Source of the DNA: JASHUC01 sp035523875
GTDB lineage: Bacteria > Pseudomonadota > Gammaproteobacteria > Steroidobacterales > Steroidobacteraceae
Reading direction: 5' to 3'
Assembly (NCBI GenBank): GCA_035523875.1
Contig: DATKPY010000003.1
Location: forward strand, 62,001 to 126,000
Length of the DNA: 64,000 nucleotides
Shown here: positions 54,245 to 62,800 of the stretch, one piece after another
Layout of the letters: each line of letters opens with the position of its first letter
Numbering within the stretch: the first letter of the stretch is position 1
Program-made: the position numbers and the translations under genes
Notes under the pieces: model-generated
Told to the model about the DNA's origin: nothing
Database searches by the model: none
Seen by the model: only the letters and a program-made list of their open reading frames with translations

Positions 54245-55822
54245 GTGCCGTCATACCTCGAGGTGACGTTGCGGCGCGTTCGCCTCGAGCGGGGCGGGCG
54301 CACCGTTCTGGAAGGTATCGATTGGACCGTATCGCCCGGACAGCGCTGGGTGCTGGTCGGACCGAACGGATCCGGCAAGACCCAGCTGCTCAAGCTCCTC
54401 GCGGCAAGCGTGTGGCCGACGCCCGCGCCTGGGACGCTCCGTCGCTATCGCTCGCGCGGCACGCTCGCGCTGAGCGCGCGCGAGGTCAAGGAGGAGATCG
54501 CCTACGTGGGCGCGGAGCGTCAGGACAAATACGAGCGCTACGGCTGGGACTTTAGCGTCGCCGCGGTCGTGGGAACCGGCATCCACCGCACGGACATCCC
54601 GCTCGATCCGCTCGGACGCGACGACCTCGCGGCGATCGAATCGCTCCTCGCGAGCTTCCGGCTCTCCCATCTTCGCGAGCGCAGGTTCCTCGCCCTCTCA
54701 TACGGGGAGCGGCGCCTGGTGTTGCTCGCGCGCGCGCTCGCCGCGCGGCCGCGGCTGCTGCTGCTCGATGAGCTCTTGAACGGACTCGACGAGGCAAACC
54801 ATGCCGCAGCGCTCGGCTGGCTCGCACGCACCCGACGTACGCGTCTGCCATGGGTGCTCGCGACGCACCGTGCGGAGGACGTGCCGGAAAGCGCCACGCA
54901 TGCGCTCGTGCTCGCGCGCGGGCGGATCGCCTATCGCGGCGCGCTCGAGCGCGCACCGCTCGCGCGCTGGCTCGCGGGCACTGCGCGCGCGCTGCGCCCG
55001 AGCGCGCATGCGCCGCAGGCGGCGCGCGGCGTGGCCGCGGCGCACCCGCGCAGGCTGCCGCTCGTGCGACTCACCGATGCATCGGTGTTCATCGACGGTC
55101 ACCGCGTGCTCGAGGATCTCTCGCTCGAGATTCGCTCCGGGCAGTGCTGGGTGGTCCACGGCCCGAACGGCTCGGGCAAGACCACGCTCTTGAGGACGAT
55201 ATTCGGCGACCACACCGTGGCGAGCGGCGGCAGCATCGAGCGGGCCGGCATCGCGCGCGGCGTGCCGCTCGATGAGTTCAAGAGAACCGTCGGGCTCGTC
55301 GCTCCTCACCTGCAGGCGGCCTTCCTCGCGACGCCGAGTCTCCTTGCGCGGCCGCGCCGGGGCGCACGTGCGGGTGAGCCGCAGCCCGGAGATTTCACCG
55401 TGACCGAGGCGGTGCTCTCGGGCCGCCACGCGAGCATCGGTCTCGCGGCGGCGCCGGATCTCCCCGCGCGCCGCGCCGCGCGCCGCGCCCTTGCCGCCTT
55501 CGGGCTCGAGGGGCTCGGCGCGCGCGCCTTGAGCGAGCTCTCCTACGGACAGCTGCGGCGCGTGCTGTTCGCGCGCGCGTGGGTGAGTGAGCCCGCGCTG
55601 GTGCTGCTCGATGAGCCCTTCACGGGCATCGACACGCCGACGCGCCACGCGCTCGCGCTGCGGCTCGCGCGGCAGATCGCGCAGGGCGTCGCACTGGTCA
55701 TCGCGACGCACCGGCGCCACGAATGGCCGGGTGGCGTCACCCACGAGCTGGAACTGTGCGCGGGCCGCAGCCGCTACTGCGGTCCGCTACGCGCACGGCG
55801 GCGCGTCGCAAACATTGCGTGA
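54245..55822 (+). CDS. Tandem ABC ATPase, ModF-like
   Basis: 525 residues from GTG 54245. Two nucleotide-binding domains: Walker A GPNGSGKTQLLK and GPNGSGKTTLLR, degenerate signatures LSYGERRLV and LSYGQLRRVL, and Walker B LLLLDELLNGLD and VLLDEPFTGID. There is no membrane domain. This is the layout of ModF/PhrA, a soluble protein linked to molybdate in some bacteria, but no modABC is here; an ABC-F-like role is also possible. A short ORF (54213-54266, 17 codons) overlaps its 5' end in another frame. Confidence 0.85.
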   Translation: MPSYLEVTLRRVRLERGGRTVLEGIDWTVSPGQRWVLVGPNGSGKTQLLKLLAASVWPTPAPGTLRRYRSRGTLALSAREVKEEIAYVGAERQDKYERYGWDFSVAAVVGTGIHRTDIPLDPLGRDDLAAIESLLASFRLSHLRERRFLALSYGERRLVLLARALAARPRLLLLDELLNGLDEANHAAALGWLARTRRTRLPWVLATHRAEDVPESATHALVLARGRIAYRGALERAPLARWLAGTARALRPSAHAPQAARGVAAAHPRRLPLVRLTDASVFIDGHRVLEDLSLEIRSGQCWVVHGPNGSGKTTLLRTIFGDHTVASGGSIERAGIARGVPLDEFKRTVGLVAPHLQAAFLATPSLLARPRRGARAGEPQPGDFTVTEAVLSGRHASIGLAAAPDLPARRAARRALAAFGLEGLGARALSELSYGQLRRVLFARAWVSEPALVLLDEPFTGIDTPTRHALALRLARQIAQGVALVIATHRRHEWPGGVTHELELCAGRSRYCGPLRARRRVANIA

Positions 55823-55830
55823 GGTCACCG

Positions 55831-57027
55831 ATGCGCACTCCGCTCAGGATTCTCTTCTTCGTGTCGATGGTCGATGTGCTCGGCTTCGGTGTCCTCATCC
55901 CGCTCGTGCCGTATATGGGAGAGCGCTTCGGCGCCTCGCCCGAGCTCATCACGGCAATCCTCGGCAGCTACTCGCTCTGTCAGCTGCTCGCGGCGCCGCT
56001 CTGGGGACGCTTGAGCGATCGCTTCGGCCGGCGCCCGATCCTCATCTCGAGCCTCGCCGGTGCCTGTGCGTCGTACGTGATTCTCGCGTTCGCCCACAAC
56101 ATCGCACTCCTTCTCGCCTCGCGCATGCTCGCGGGCTTCATGGCCGGCAATCTGGCGGCGGCCTTCGCCTATGCATCGGATGTGAGTGCGCCCGAGGAGC
56201 GCGCCAAATCGATGGGCCTCATCGGCGCTGCGATCGGCGTCGGGTTCATGTGCGGCATCCCGGTCGGCGGCGCGCTCGCCGGCAACAATGCCGCGACCGC
56301 GAACTTCGTCCGTCCGGCGCTCGTTTCGGTGGGCTTGAGCCTGCTCGCGATGCTGCTCGTGAAGGTGAAGCTTCCCGAGAGCCGCTCGCTCGCGGAGCGG
56401 CAAGCGAAGCGCGAGCGCGGCCCGCGCCCGCTCACGCTGCTGCGCGAGCGCGGGGCGCTGCGCGCGATCGCCGGTGCGGCGCTTCTCGTCACCACGGCGC
56501 AGGGGATTCTCGAATCGATCTTCGTGATCTGGGCCTTCGCGCGCTTCGGCGCCGGGCCGCGCACCGTCGGGCTCGCGCTCTTTGGCGTGGCGCTCCTGAG
56601 CGTGCTCATGCAGGGCGGCTTCGTGCGCGCGCTCGCGCCGCGCTTGGGCGAGACGCGGTTGGGCTCGCTCGGCGCGGCGGTCTACGCGCTCGGCCTCGCA
56701 CTCGTCGGCCTCGCGGGGCGCAGCGTGCCGCTCGTGGGCGCGGGGCTCGCGCTCGCGGGGCTCGGCTTGGGCGCCTTCACGCCGAGCGCCTCGGCGCTCG
56801 CCTCGAAGCAGTCGAAAGCCGCCGACCGCGGGGCCGTGATGGGCACCTACCAGTCGAGCACGAGCCTCGCGCGCGTCATCGGGCCGTTCGCATCCGGGTA
56901 CATCTACCAGGCCGGAGGTCCGAGCGCACCGTTCCTCGCCGCCGCGTGCATCGCATTACCGGCGATCTGGCTCCTCATGAGCGCCCGGCGCCGCGCCGCC
57001 GAGCTCGAACAGCCCTCTACAGCGTGA
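55831..57027 (+). CDS. MFS drug/H+ antiporter-like transporter (TetA-type)
   Basis: 398 residues from ATG 55831, 8 bases after the preceding stop. Twelve helices; loop 2-3 motif GRLSDRFGRRPIL and helix 5 motif GAAIGVGFMCGIPVGG mark the DHA1 group. The substrate is unknown. It is probably co-transcribed with the ModF-like gene. The last 11 bases overlap the convergent PhzF-like gene. Confidence 0.88.
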   Translation: MRTPLRILFFVSMVDVLGFGVLIPLVPYMGERFGASPELITAILGSYSLCQLLAAPLWGRLSDRFGRRPILISSLAGACASYVILAFAHNIALLLASRMLAGFMAGNLAAAFAYASDVSAPEERAKSMGLIGAAIGVGFMCGIPVGGALAGNNAATANFVRPALVSVGLSLLAMLLVKVKLPESRSLAERQAKRERGPRPLTLLRERGALRAIAGAALLVTTAQGILESIFVIWAFARFGAGPRTVGLALFGVALLSVLMQGGFVRALAPRLGETRLGSLGAAVYALGLALVGLAGRSVPLVGAGLALAGLGLGAFTPSASALASKQSKAADRGAVMGTYQSSTSLARVIGPFASGYIYQAGGPSAPFLAAACIALPAIWLLMSARRRAAELEQPSTA

Positions 57028-57919
57028 TCTGCGTCTGAAAGATCGTCACGGCCTGGCCGATGATCCAGACTCCGTCGAGCGCGCCGTCGCGGAACTCGAG
57101 CTCCACATCGACGCGCCCGGGCCGGCTCACGTGATGGCCCTGCAGTCCGCAGAATGCGGCGCGCTCGCCTTGGCGGGCGAGCAGCCGATAGTGATCGAGA
57201 TAAGCGCCCAACAGCCCGTGGGCGTTGCCGCTCACCGGGTCCTCCGGGATTCCGAGCGCCGGGCAGAACATGCGCGACTCGGTGAGGCAGTCGGAAGCCT
57301 GCGGCGCGAGCGTGAAGACGAAGTACCCGGCCGCGCCGATCTGCGCGGAGAGCGTCGTCAGGCGCGCCAGGTCCGGCTTCAGCTGCTTCAGCTGCTCGTA
57401 GCCGCGCACGCCCACCATCAGGCGCGTGCCGCCGGCGCCCACGATGCGCAGCGGGCAGCGCGAATCCAGATCGTCCGAGGCGAGCGCGAGCGAGTCGAGC
57501 ACGGCGAGCCGCTCACGCTCGTTGAGCTCGCGGCCGAGCGGTGGGCAGCGCTGGCGCACGGCGATGCGCCGCTCCGCGCCCGCGCCGCGAATCTCGATCT
57601 CCACGACGCCGGCGCGCGATCGCTGCCGCCGGCGCCCTTCGGTGCCGCGCTCGCGCGAGAGCACGTAATGCGCGGCGACCGTCGCGTGACCGACGAAGCC
57701 GACCTCGGTGCGCGGGGTGAAGAAGCGTGCGCGCACGTCGTGATCCGGGCCGTCGGGCGCCAGCATGAATGCGGTGTCGGCGTTGTTGAGCTCGCGCGCG
57801 ATGGCGAGCATCTCGGCATCCTCGAGACCGTCGGCGTTGAGCACGACTCCGGCCGGATTGCCGGTGAAAGGCCGCGTGGTGAAGGCGTCGACCTGGTGGA
57901 TCTCGATCTTGCGCGTCAT
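57017..57919 (-). CDS. PhzF-family isomerase-like protein
   Basis: 300 residues. N-terminal half (HQVDAFTTRPFTGNPAGVVLNA, then ELNNADTAFMLAP) and C-terminal half (ALGIPEDPVSGNAHGLLGAYL) fit the diaminopimelate-epimerase-like PhzF fold. The position that is usually the catalytic Glu (LSETAF) is Asp here (NADTAF). A role in phenazine synthesis is not indicated, because no other phz gene is present; most relatives are of unknown function. Confidence 0.88.
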   Translation of the reverse strand: MTRKIEIHQVDAFTTRPFTGNPAGVVLNADGLEDAEMLAIARELNNADTAFMLAPDGPDHDVRARFFTPRTEVGFVGHATVAAHYVLSRERGTEGRRRQRSRAGVVEIEIRGAGAERRIAVRQRCPPLGRELNERERLAVLDSLALASDDLDSRCPLRIVGAGGTRLMVGVRGYEQLKQLKPDLARLTTLSAQIGAAGYFVFTLAPQASDCLTESRMFCPALGIPEDPVSGNAHGLLGAYLDHYRLLARQGERAAFCGLQGHHVSRPGRVDVELEFRDGALDGVWIIGQAVTIFQTQITL

Positions 57920-57961
57920 CGCAGTACGTTCATGAGCCGCGGCGCCGCCCGATTCTAACCC

Positions 57962-57985
57962 TATACTGACCGGGCCGGCAGAAGG
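57962..57985 (+). promoter_or_regulatory. Putative -10 and RBS of the YkoF-like gene
   Basis: TATACT at 57962-57967 with a likely leader of ~20 bases, and AGAAGG at ~57980-57985 about 8 bases before ATG 57994. The -35 is not convincing. Confidence 0.4.
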
Positions 57986-57993
57986 TGTATTGT

Positions 57994-58248
57994 ATGGACA
58001 TCGCAGTGGAAATCAGCCTCTATCCGCTCGCCGAGAGCTTCATTCCGCCGATCAAGGCGTTTCTCGGGCGGCTGCAGGGCGATGCGCGGCTCAAGGTCGT
58101 CACGAGCAGCCTGAGCACGCAGATCGTCGGCAAATACGAGGACGTCTTCGGCGCGCTCGAGCGCGAGATGCGCACGAGCTTCGCAGAGCTCGACAAGGCG
58201 GTGTTCATCCTCAAGGTCTTCGGGCCGCTCGCCGCGCCGGGAGCCTGA
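57994..58248 (+). CDS. Small YkoF-like (thiamine/HMP-binding domain) protein
   Basis: 84 residues from ATG 57994. The sequence (MDIAVEISLYPLAESFIPPIKAFL, then LKVVTSSLSTQIVGKYEDVF) resembles a single copy of the YkoF domain, a ferredoxin-like fold that binds thiamine or its pyrimidine part. Typical YkoF has two copies. No thiamine riboswitch is visible upstream. An uncertain but plausible call. Confidence 0.65.
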   Translation: MDIAVEISLYPLAESFIPPIKAFLGRLQGDARLKVVTSSLSTQIVGKYEDVFGALEREMRTSFAELDKAVFILKVFGPLAAPGA

Positions 58249-58324
58249 CGCGCAAGCTCGCGCTGGCGCTTGCAGCGGGAGACCGGCAGACTAGCCGCTT
58301 TTACCCTGGGTGCGGAGCGAGTGC

Positions 58325-58639
58325 ATGCCGTTGCTGCGAGTCGTCGATCGGGATGGGAGAGAGCACGAGGTCGAGGCGAAGTCGGGTCTCAAAGTCATGG
58401 AGACGCTGCGCGAGCTCGACTACGGCGTGGCCGCGATCTGCGGCGGGATGTGCTCGTGCGCGACCTGCCACGTCTACGTGGATCCCGAGTGGATCGAGCG
58501 GCTCCCTGCGGCCATGTCGGACGAGCGCGAGCTCTTGGCGGAGCTCGCGCACCACGAGCGCAACTCGCGCCTTTCCTGCCAGATCGAGTTCGGCGATGCG
58601 CTCGCGGGACTGAAGGTGACGATCGCTCCGGACGAGTGA
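58325..58639 (+). CDS. Adrenodoxin-type [2Fe-2S] ferredoxin
   Basis: 104 residues from ATG 58325 with GGAG ~8 bases before. The cluster ligands are C39, C45 and C48 (CGGMCSCATC) plus C85 (SRLSCQIEF), the C-x5-C-x2-C...C spacing of adrenodoxin-like ferredoxins. Such proteins serve Fe-S assembly or P450-type oxygenases. No dedicated partner is adjacent. It lies 76 bases after the YkoF-like gene. Confidence 0.92.
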   Translation: MPLLRVVDRDGREHEVEAKSGLKVMETLRELDYGVAAICGGMCSCATCHVYVDPEWIERLPAAMSDERELLAELAHHERNSRLSCQIEFGDALAGLKVTIAPDE

Positions 58640-58687
58640 GGAGCGGGACCTGGCGCGTGGCGGCCGGACCGCTCGCGTGGGGGTGAT

Positions 58688-59119
58688 ATGCGCTGGCTCG
58701 TGATCGTGTTCGTCGTCGCGGCGCTCGCTCTCATCGCGCGCGTCGTCTTCAAGCTGCGCAGGATCCGCGCAAGCGCGGGGGATGACTGGGATGCGCGGCA
58801 GATCGCGCAGCTGCGCGCGCGCGGCTCCGATCCCTTTAAGCCCCACCAGGTCGACTTCTTCTTCGGCCTGCCGAGCGAGTCGGCCTGCGAGGGGGTGCGC
58901 CGGGCGCTCGAGTCCGAGGGCTTCAGCGTCGATGCACGCCCGCTACCCGAAAGCGCCGACCAGCGCTTCAGCCTGCACGCATCGAAGCCCCTGCGGCTCT
59001 CGGTGCCCGATATGAAGGAGCTGAGCCAGCGCTTCTCCGAGCTCGCGCAAGCGAACGGCGGGCGCTACGACGGCTGGGCCGCCGCGATCGTGCCGCAGAG
59101 CCACGGCAGTGCCGCGTAA
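58688..59119 (+). CDS. Membrane-anchored RraB-like protein
   Basis: 143 residues. One N-terminal helix (VIVFVVAALALIARVVF) is followed by an RraB-type domain (DARQIAQLRARGSDPFKP, HQVDFFFGLPSE, LSQRFSELAQANGGRYDGWA). RraB inhibits RNase E in E. coli; here it is tied to the membrane, where RNase E also sits. A regulatory role in RNA decay is inferred from the domain. It follows the ferredoxin gene by 48 bases. Confidence 0.8.
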   Translation: MRWLVIVFVVAALALIARVVFKLRRIRASAGDDWDARQIAQLRARGSDPFKPHQVDFFFGLPSESACEGVRRALESEGFSVDARPLPESADQRFSLHASKPLRLSVPDMKELSQRFSELAQANGGRYDGWAAAIVPQSHGSAA

Positions 59120-59133
59120 GGGCTGAGCGAGGC

Positions 59134-59883
59134 TCAGCGACGCTCGGTCTGCCGGCGCACGGCCTCCGCCGCCGCCGCGATCGCCTCGGCATTTCCGAGG
59201 TAGCGGCGCGCTCGCGGCTTCAAGTCCGTGTCGAGCTCGTACAGGAGCGGTGCACCCGTTGGAATGTTGAGCTCGACGACTTGGGACTCGCTCAACCCAT
59301 CGAGCATCTTGACGAGCGCACGCAAGCTGTTGCCGTGCGCTACGACGAGCACGTTGCGGTCCTGGGCGAGCGCCGGGCAGATGCGCTCGCGCCAGCAGGG
59401 CAGCACCCGCTCGAGCGTGTCCTTCAGAGACTCGGAGCACGGCAGCTCCGCAGGGTCCACCGCTGCGTAGCGCGGATCGAAGCGCGGATGCCGCTCATCC
59501 TCCCGCGACAGCGACGGCGGCGGCACATCGTAGCTGCGGCGCCAGATCTTCACCTGCGCCTCCCCATGGCGCTCGACCGTCTGCGCCTTGTTGAGCCCCT
59601 GCAGTGCGCCGTAGTGGCGCTCGTTCAAACGCCAGGAGCGCTCGACGGGAATCCACATGCGGTCCATTTCGTCGAGCATGATCCACAGCGTGCGGATCGC
59701 CCGCTTGAGCACGGAGGTGAAGGCAACGTCGGCGTTGATGCCCGCGGAGAGGAGCTCGCGCCCGGCGGCGCGCGCCTCGTTGCGGCCGGCATCCGAGAGA
59801 TCCACGTCCGTCCAGCCCGTGAAGAGATTCTCCACGTTCCAGATGCTCTCACCGTGGCGCACCAGTACCAGTTTCCCGCTCAT
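59134..59883 (-). CDS. gpmA: 2,3-bisphosphoglycerate-dependent phosphoglycerate mutase
   Basis: 249 residues. Phosphohistidine motif LVRHGESIWN near the N terminus, the RLNERHYGALQGLNK region and the second active-site AHGNSLRAL. It interconverts 3- and 2-phosphoglycerate in glycolysis. Length and motifs are typical of GpmA. It follows the glutamate dehydrogenase gene by 15 bases on the same strand, so they are likely co-transcribed. Confidence 0.96.
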   Translation of the reverse strand: MSGKLVLVRHGESIWNVENLFTGWTDVDLSDAGRNEARAAGRELLSAGINADVAFTSVLKRAIRTLWIMLDEMDRMWIPVERSWRLNERHYGALQGLNKAQTVERHGEAQVKIWRRSYDVPPPSLSREDERHPRFDPRYAAVDPAELPCSESLKDTLERVLPCWRERICPALAQDRNVLVVAHGNSLRALVKMLDGLSESQVVELNIPTGAPLLYELDTDLKPRARRYLGNAEAIAAAAEAVRRQTERR

Positions 59884-59898
59884 GAGCGAGATTGTCCC

Positions 59899-62800
59899 TC
59901 AGGCGGCGAGTTTGCGCACCGTTTCCAGAGCGACCGAGAGCGTCGCGAAGTCCGCCGGTCCGCCCGCGCGCATCTCCGAGAGCATGCGCTGCCAGTGATC
60001 GAGCTCCTTGCCCGCGGCGCTCATCCACGCGGTGACGCGCCCGCCGGCCGCACCCGCTCGCCACCCCGCGAGCGCGCGTGCGGCGATCTGCCGCTGTGCG
60101 AGGTACACCCCGAGCCGCAGCTCCGTGCGTGCGACGGCCTGCCATGCGCCCTCGACCGGCAGCCGCTCGACCTGCTCGCGCAGCCAATCGAGCCCGACGC
60201 GCTCGCCCAACTCGAAGTACACCCGAGCGGTGTCGGCGACCGGCGCGCGCCGCAGAGCGGCGAGCTCCACGAGATCGAGCGCGGAGTTGAGCGCATCGAG
60301 ACTCGCGATGCGCCCCGCGAGCTCGGCGGGCACGCCGGACTCCACGTGACGCCGTCGCAAGGCCTCATGGCGCTCGCGGGAGGCGCCCGTGAGGCTCGAG
60401 GCGATGTGGGCCTTCAGCTCGCGAACGCCGCCGCGGAATTCGGCGACGGCCTGGTCGATCTTGAGCTCACCGCGCCGCTGCGCGAGGAGCCAGTACGTCA
60501 TGAGCCGCAGCAGGCGGCTGGTCTCGTACATCATGGCGTATTGCGTGGTCGCCGGTACGCGATTGTCGAGCGTCTCGATCTCCGCCCAGAGCTTGCGCAT
60601 CTCGACGATTTCGCGCGCCGCGGTGTACGCGCGCGCGATTTTCGCGGGCGCGGCGCCGGTGTCCTCCTCCGCGCGCAGCACGAAGGCCGGGCCCATGCGA
60701 TTGACGAGACTGTTCGCCGTGGCGGTGACGATGATCTCGCGACGCAGCCGGTGACGGCGGATGGCGGGCGCGAAGCGGCGCCGCAGCACCGCGGGAAAGT
60801 AGCGCTCGAGCTCGTTCGAGAGGTACGGGTCCTCCGGCACGTCGGAGGCGAGCAGGTGATGGCTCAGCCAGATCTTGCTGTAGGAGAGCACCACGCTCAG
60901 CTCCGGGCGCGTGAGACCCAGTCGGCGCTTGGAGCGCTCGGTAAGCTGCTCGTCGTCGGGCAGGAACTCGAGCGCGCGCGCCAGATCCCCCGAGCGCTCG
61001 AGCAGCCGGATGAGGTGCTGGTACTCGGGCAGGCGCTCAGCCGAGTGCAGCTCGAGCGTGCTCAACGCCTGGCTCTGCAGGTAGTTGTTGCGCAGAACGA
61101 GTTCGGCCACATCGTCGGTCATCGCGCCGAGCAGCCGCCTGCGCTCGGATTCGCGCAGCTTCCCGGACTCGACCAGCGGGTTCAGCAGGATCTTGAAATT
61201 CACCTCGACGTCGGAGGTGTTGACGCCCGCGGAGTTGTCGATGAAATCCGTATTGAGCCGGCCGCCGCGCAGCGCGTACTCGATGCGGCCGCGCTGGGAC
61301 AGTCCGAGGTTACCACCCTCGCCCACGACCTTGGCGCCGAGCTCGCTCCCGTTCACGCGGACGGCGTCATTCGCGCGGTCGCCGATCTCGAGATTCGATT
61401 CGCCGGCCGCCTTGACGTACGTGCCGATGCCGCCGTTCCACAGAAGATCGACCGGCATGCGCAGGATCGCGCGCACGATCTCGTGCGGTGCGGCCGAGGT
61501 CGACGGCAGGCCGAGCATGCTCTGCGCCTCCGATGCGAGCGCGATCGCCTTCGCCGAGCGCTGGTAGACACCGCCGCCGCGCGAGATCCGGCGCCGGTCG
61601 TAATCCTCCCACGAGGAGCGCGGCAGCGCCGCGAGCCGCGCGCGCTCGGCGAAGGAGAGCGCCGCATTGGGCGCCGGGTCGAGAAAGATGTGCTGATGAT
61701 TGAAGGCCGCGCGCAGCTTGATCTTGCGCGAGAGCAGCATGCCGTTGCCGAAGACATCGCCCGACATGTCGCCGACGCCGATGACCGTGAAATCCGTCCT
61801 CTGGATGTCGATGCCGAGCTCGCGGAAATGGCGCTTGACGCACTCCCAGCCGCCGCGCGCCGTGATGGCGAGCCGCTTGTGGTCGTAGCCGGCGGAGCCG
61901 CCCGAGGCGAACGCATCGCCCAGCCAGAAGCCGTACTCGGCGGCGATCGAGTTGGCGATGTCGGAGAAAGTCGCCGTACCCTTGTCGGCGGCGACCACGA
62001 GATAGGCATCATCGCCGTCGCGGCGCACCACCCGCGGCGGCGGTATCACGCGATTGCCGACGATGTTGTCGGTCACGTCAAGGAGGCCGCGGATGAAGAT
62101 GCGGTAACAGGCGATCACCTCGGCCTGCACTTCATCGCGGCTGCCGGTGGGCAGGCGCTTGGGGACGAACCCGCCCTTCGCGCCGACAGGCACGATGAGC
62201 GTGTTCTTCACGTTCTGCGCCTTCATCAGGCCGAGGACCTCCGTGCGGAAGTCCTCGCGGCGGTCGGACCAGCGGATGCCGCCGCGCGCCACGTAGCCCA
62301 TGCGCAGGTGCACGCCCTCGACCCGCGGGCTGTAGACGAAGATCTCGAACTTGGGGCGCGGCAGCGGCAGCTCGGGAATGGCGGCCGGATCGAGCTTGAG
62401 CGACAGATACGACAGCGGCTCGCCGTCGGGATCGCGGCGGTAGAAGTTGGTTCGCAGCGTCGCCTGCACGAGCCCGAGATACGCGCGCAGGATGCGGTCC
62501 TCATCCAGGCTCGTGACCGAATCGAGGCTGGCGCGGATCTGCGCGGCGATGTCCTCCGATGAGCTCCCGCTGCCGTCCGGCCGCTCCTTGCGCGGGCGCC
62601 GGGGGCGGCTCGTTACGGTCTGCGCCGCCGGATCGAGGCGGGATTCGAAGAGCCGCACCAGGCCGGCTGCGATCGCCGGGTTGGCGGCGAGCGTGCGCTC
62701 CATGTAGGCCTGACTGAAGGGCACGCCCGTCTGCAGCAGGTAGCGGCAATATGCGCGCAGGATCGTTATCTCGCGCGCCGTGAGCTCGGCACCGAGCAGC

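Noticed and set aside
57017..57919. Phenazine biosynthesis cluster
   Set aside because: Only one PhzF-like gene and no other phz gene.
59281..62562. Very long open frame antisense to the glutamate dehydrogenase gene
   Set aside because: It mirrors a conserved gene in very GC-rich DNA, has no recognisable motifs, and is expected from codon bias.
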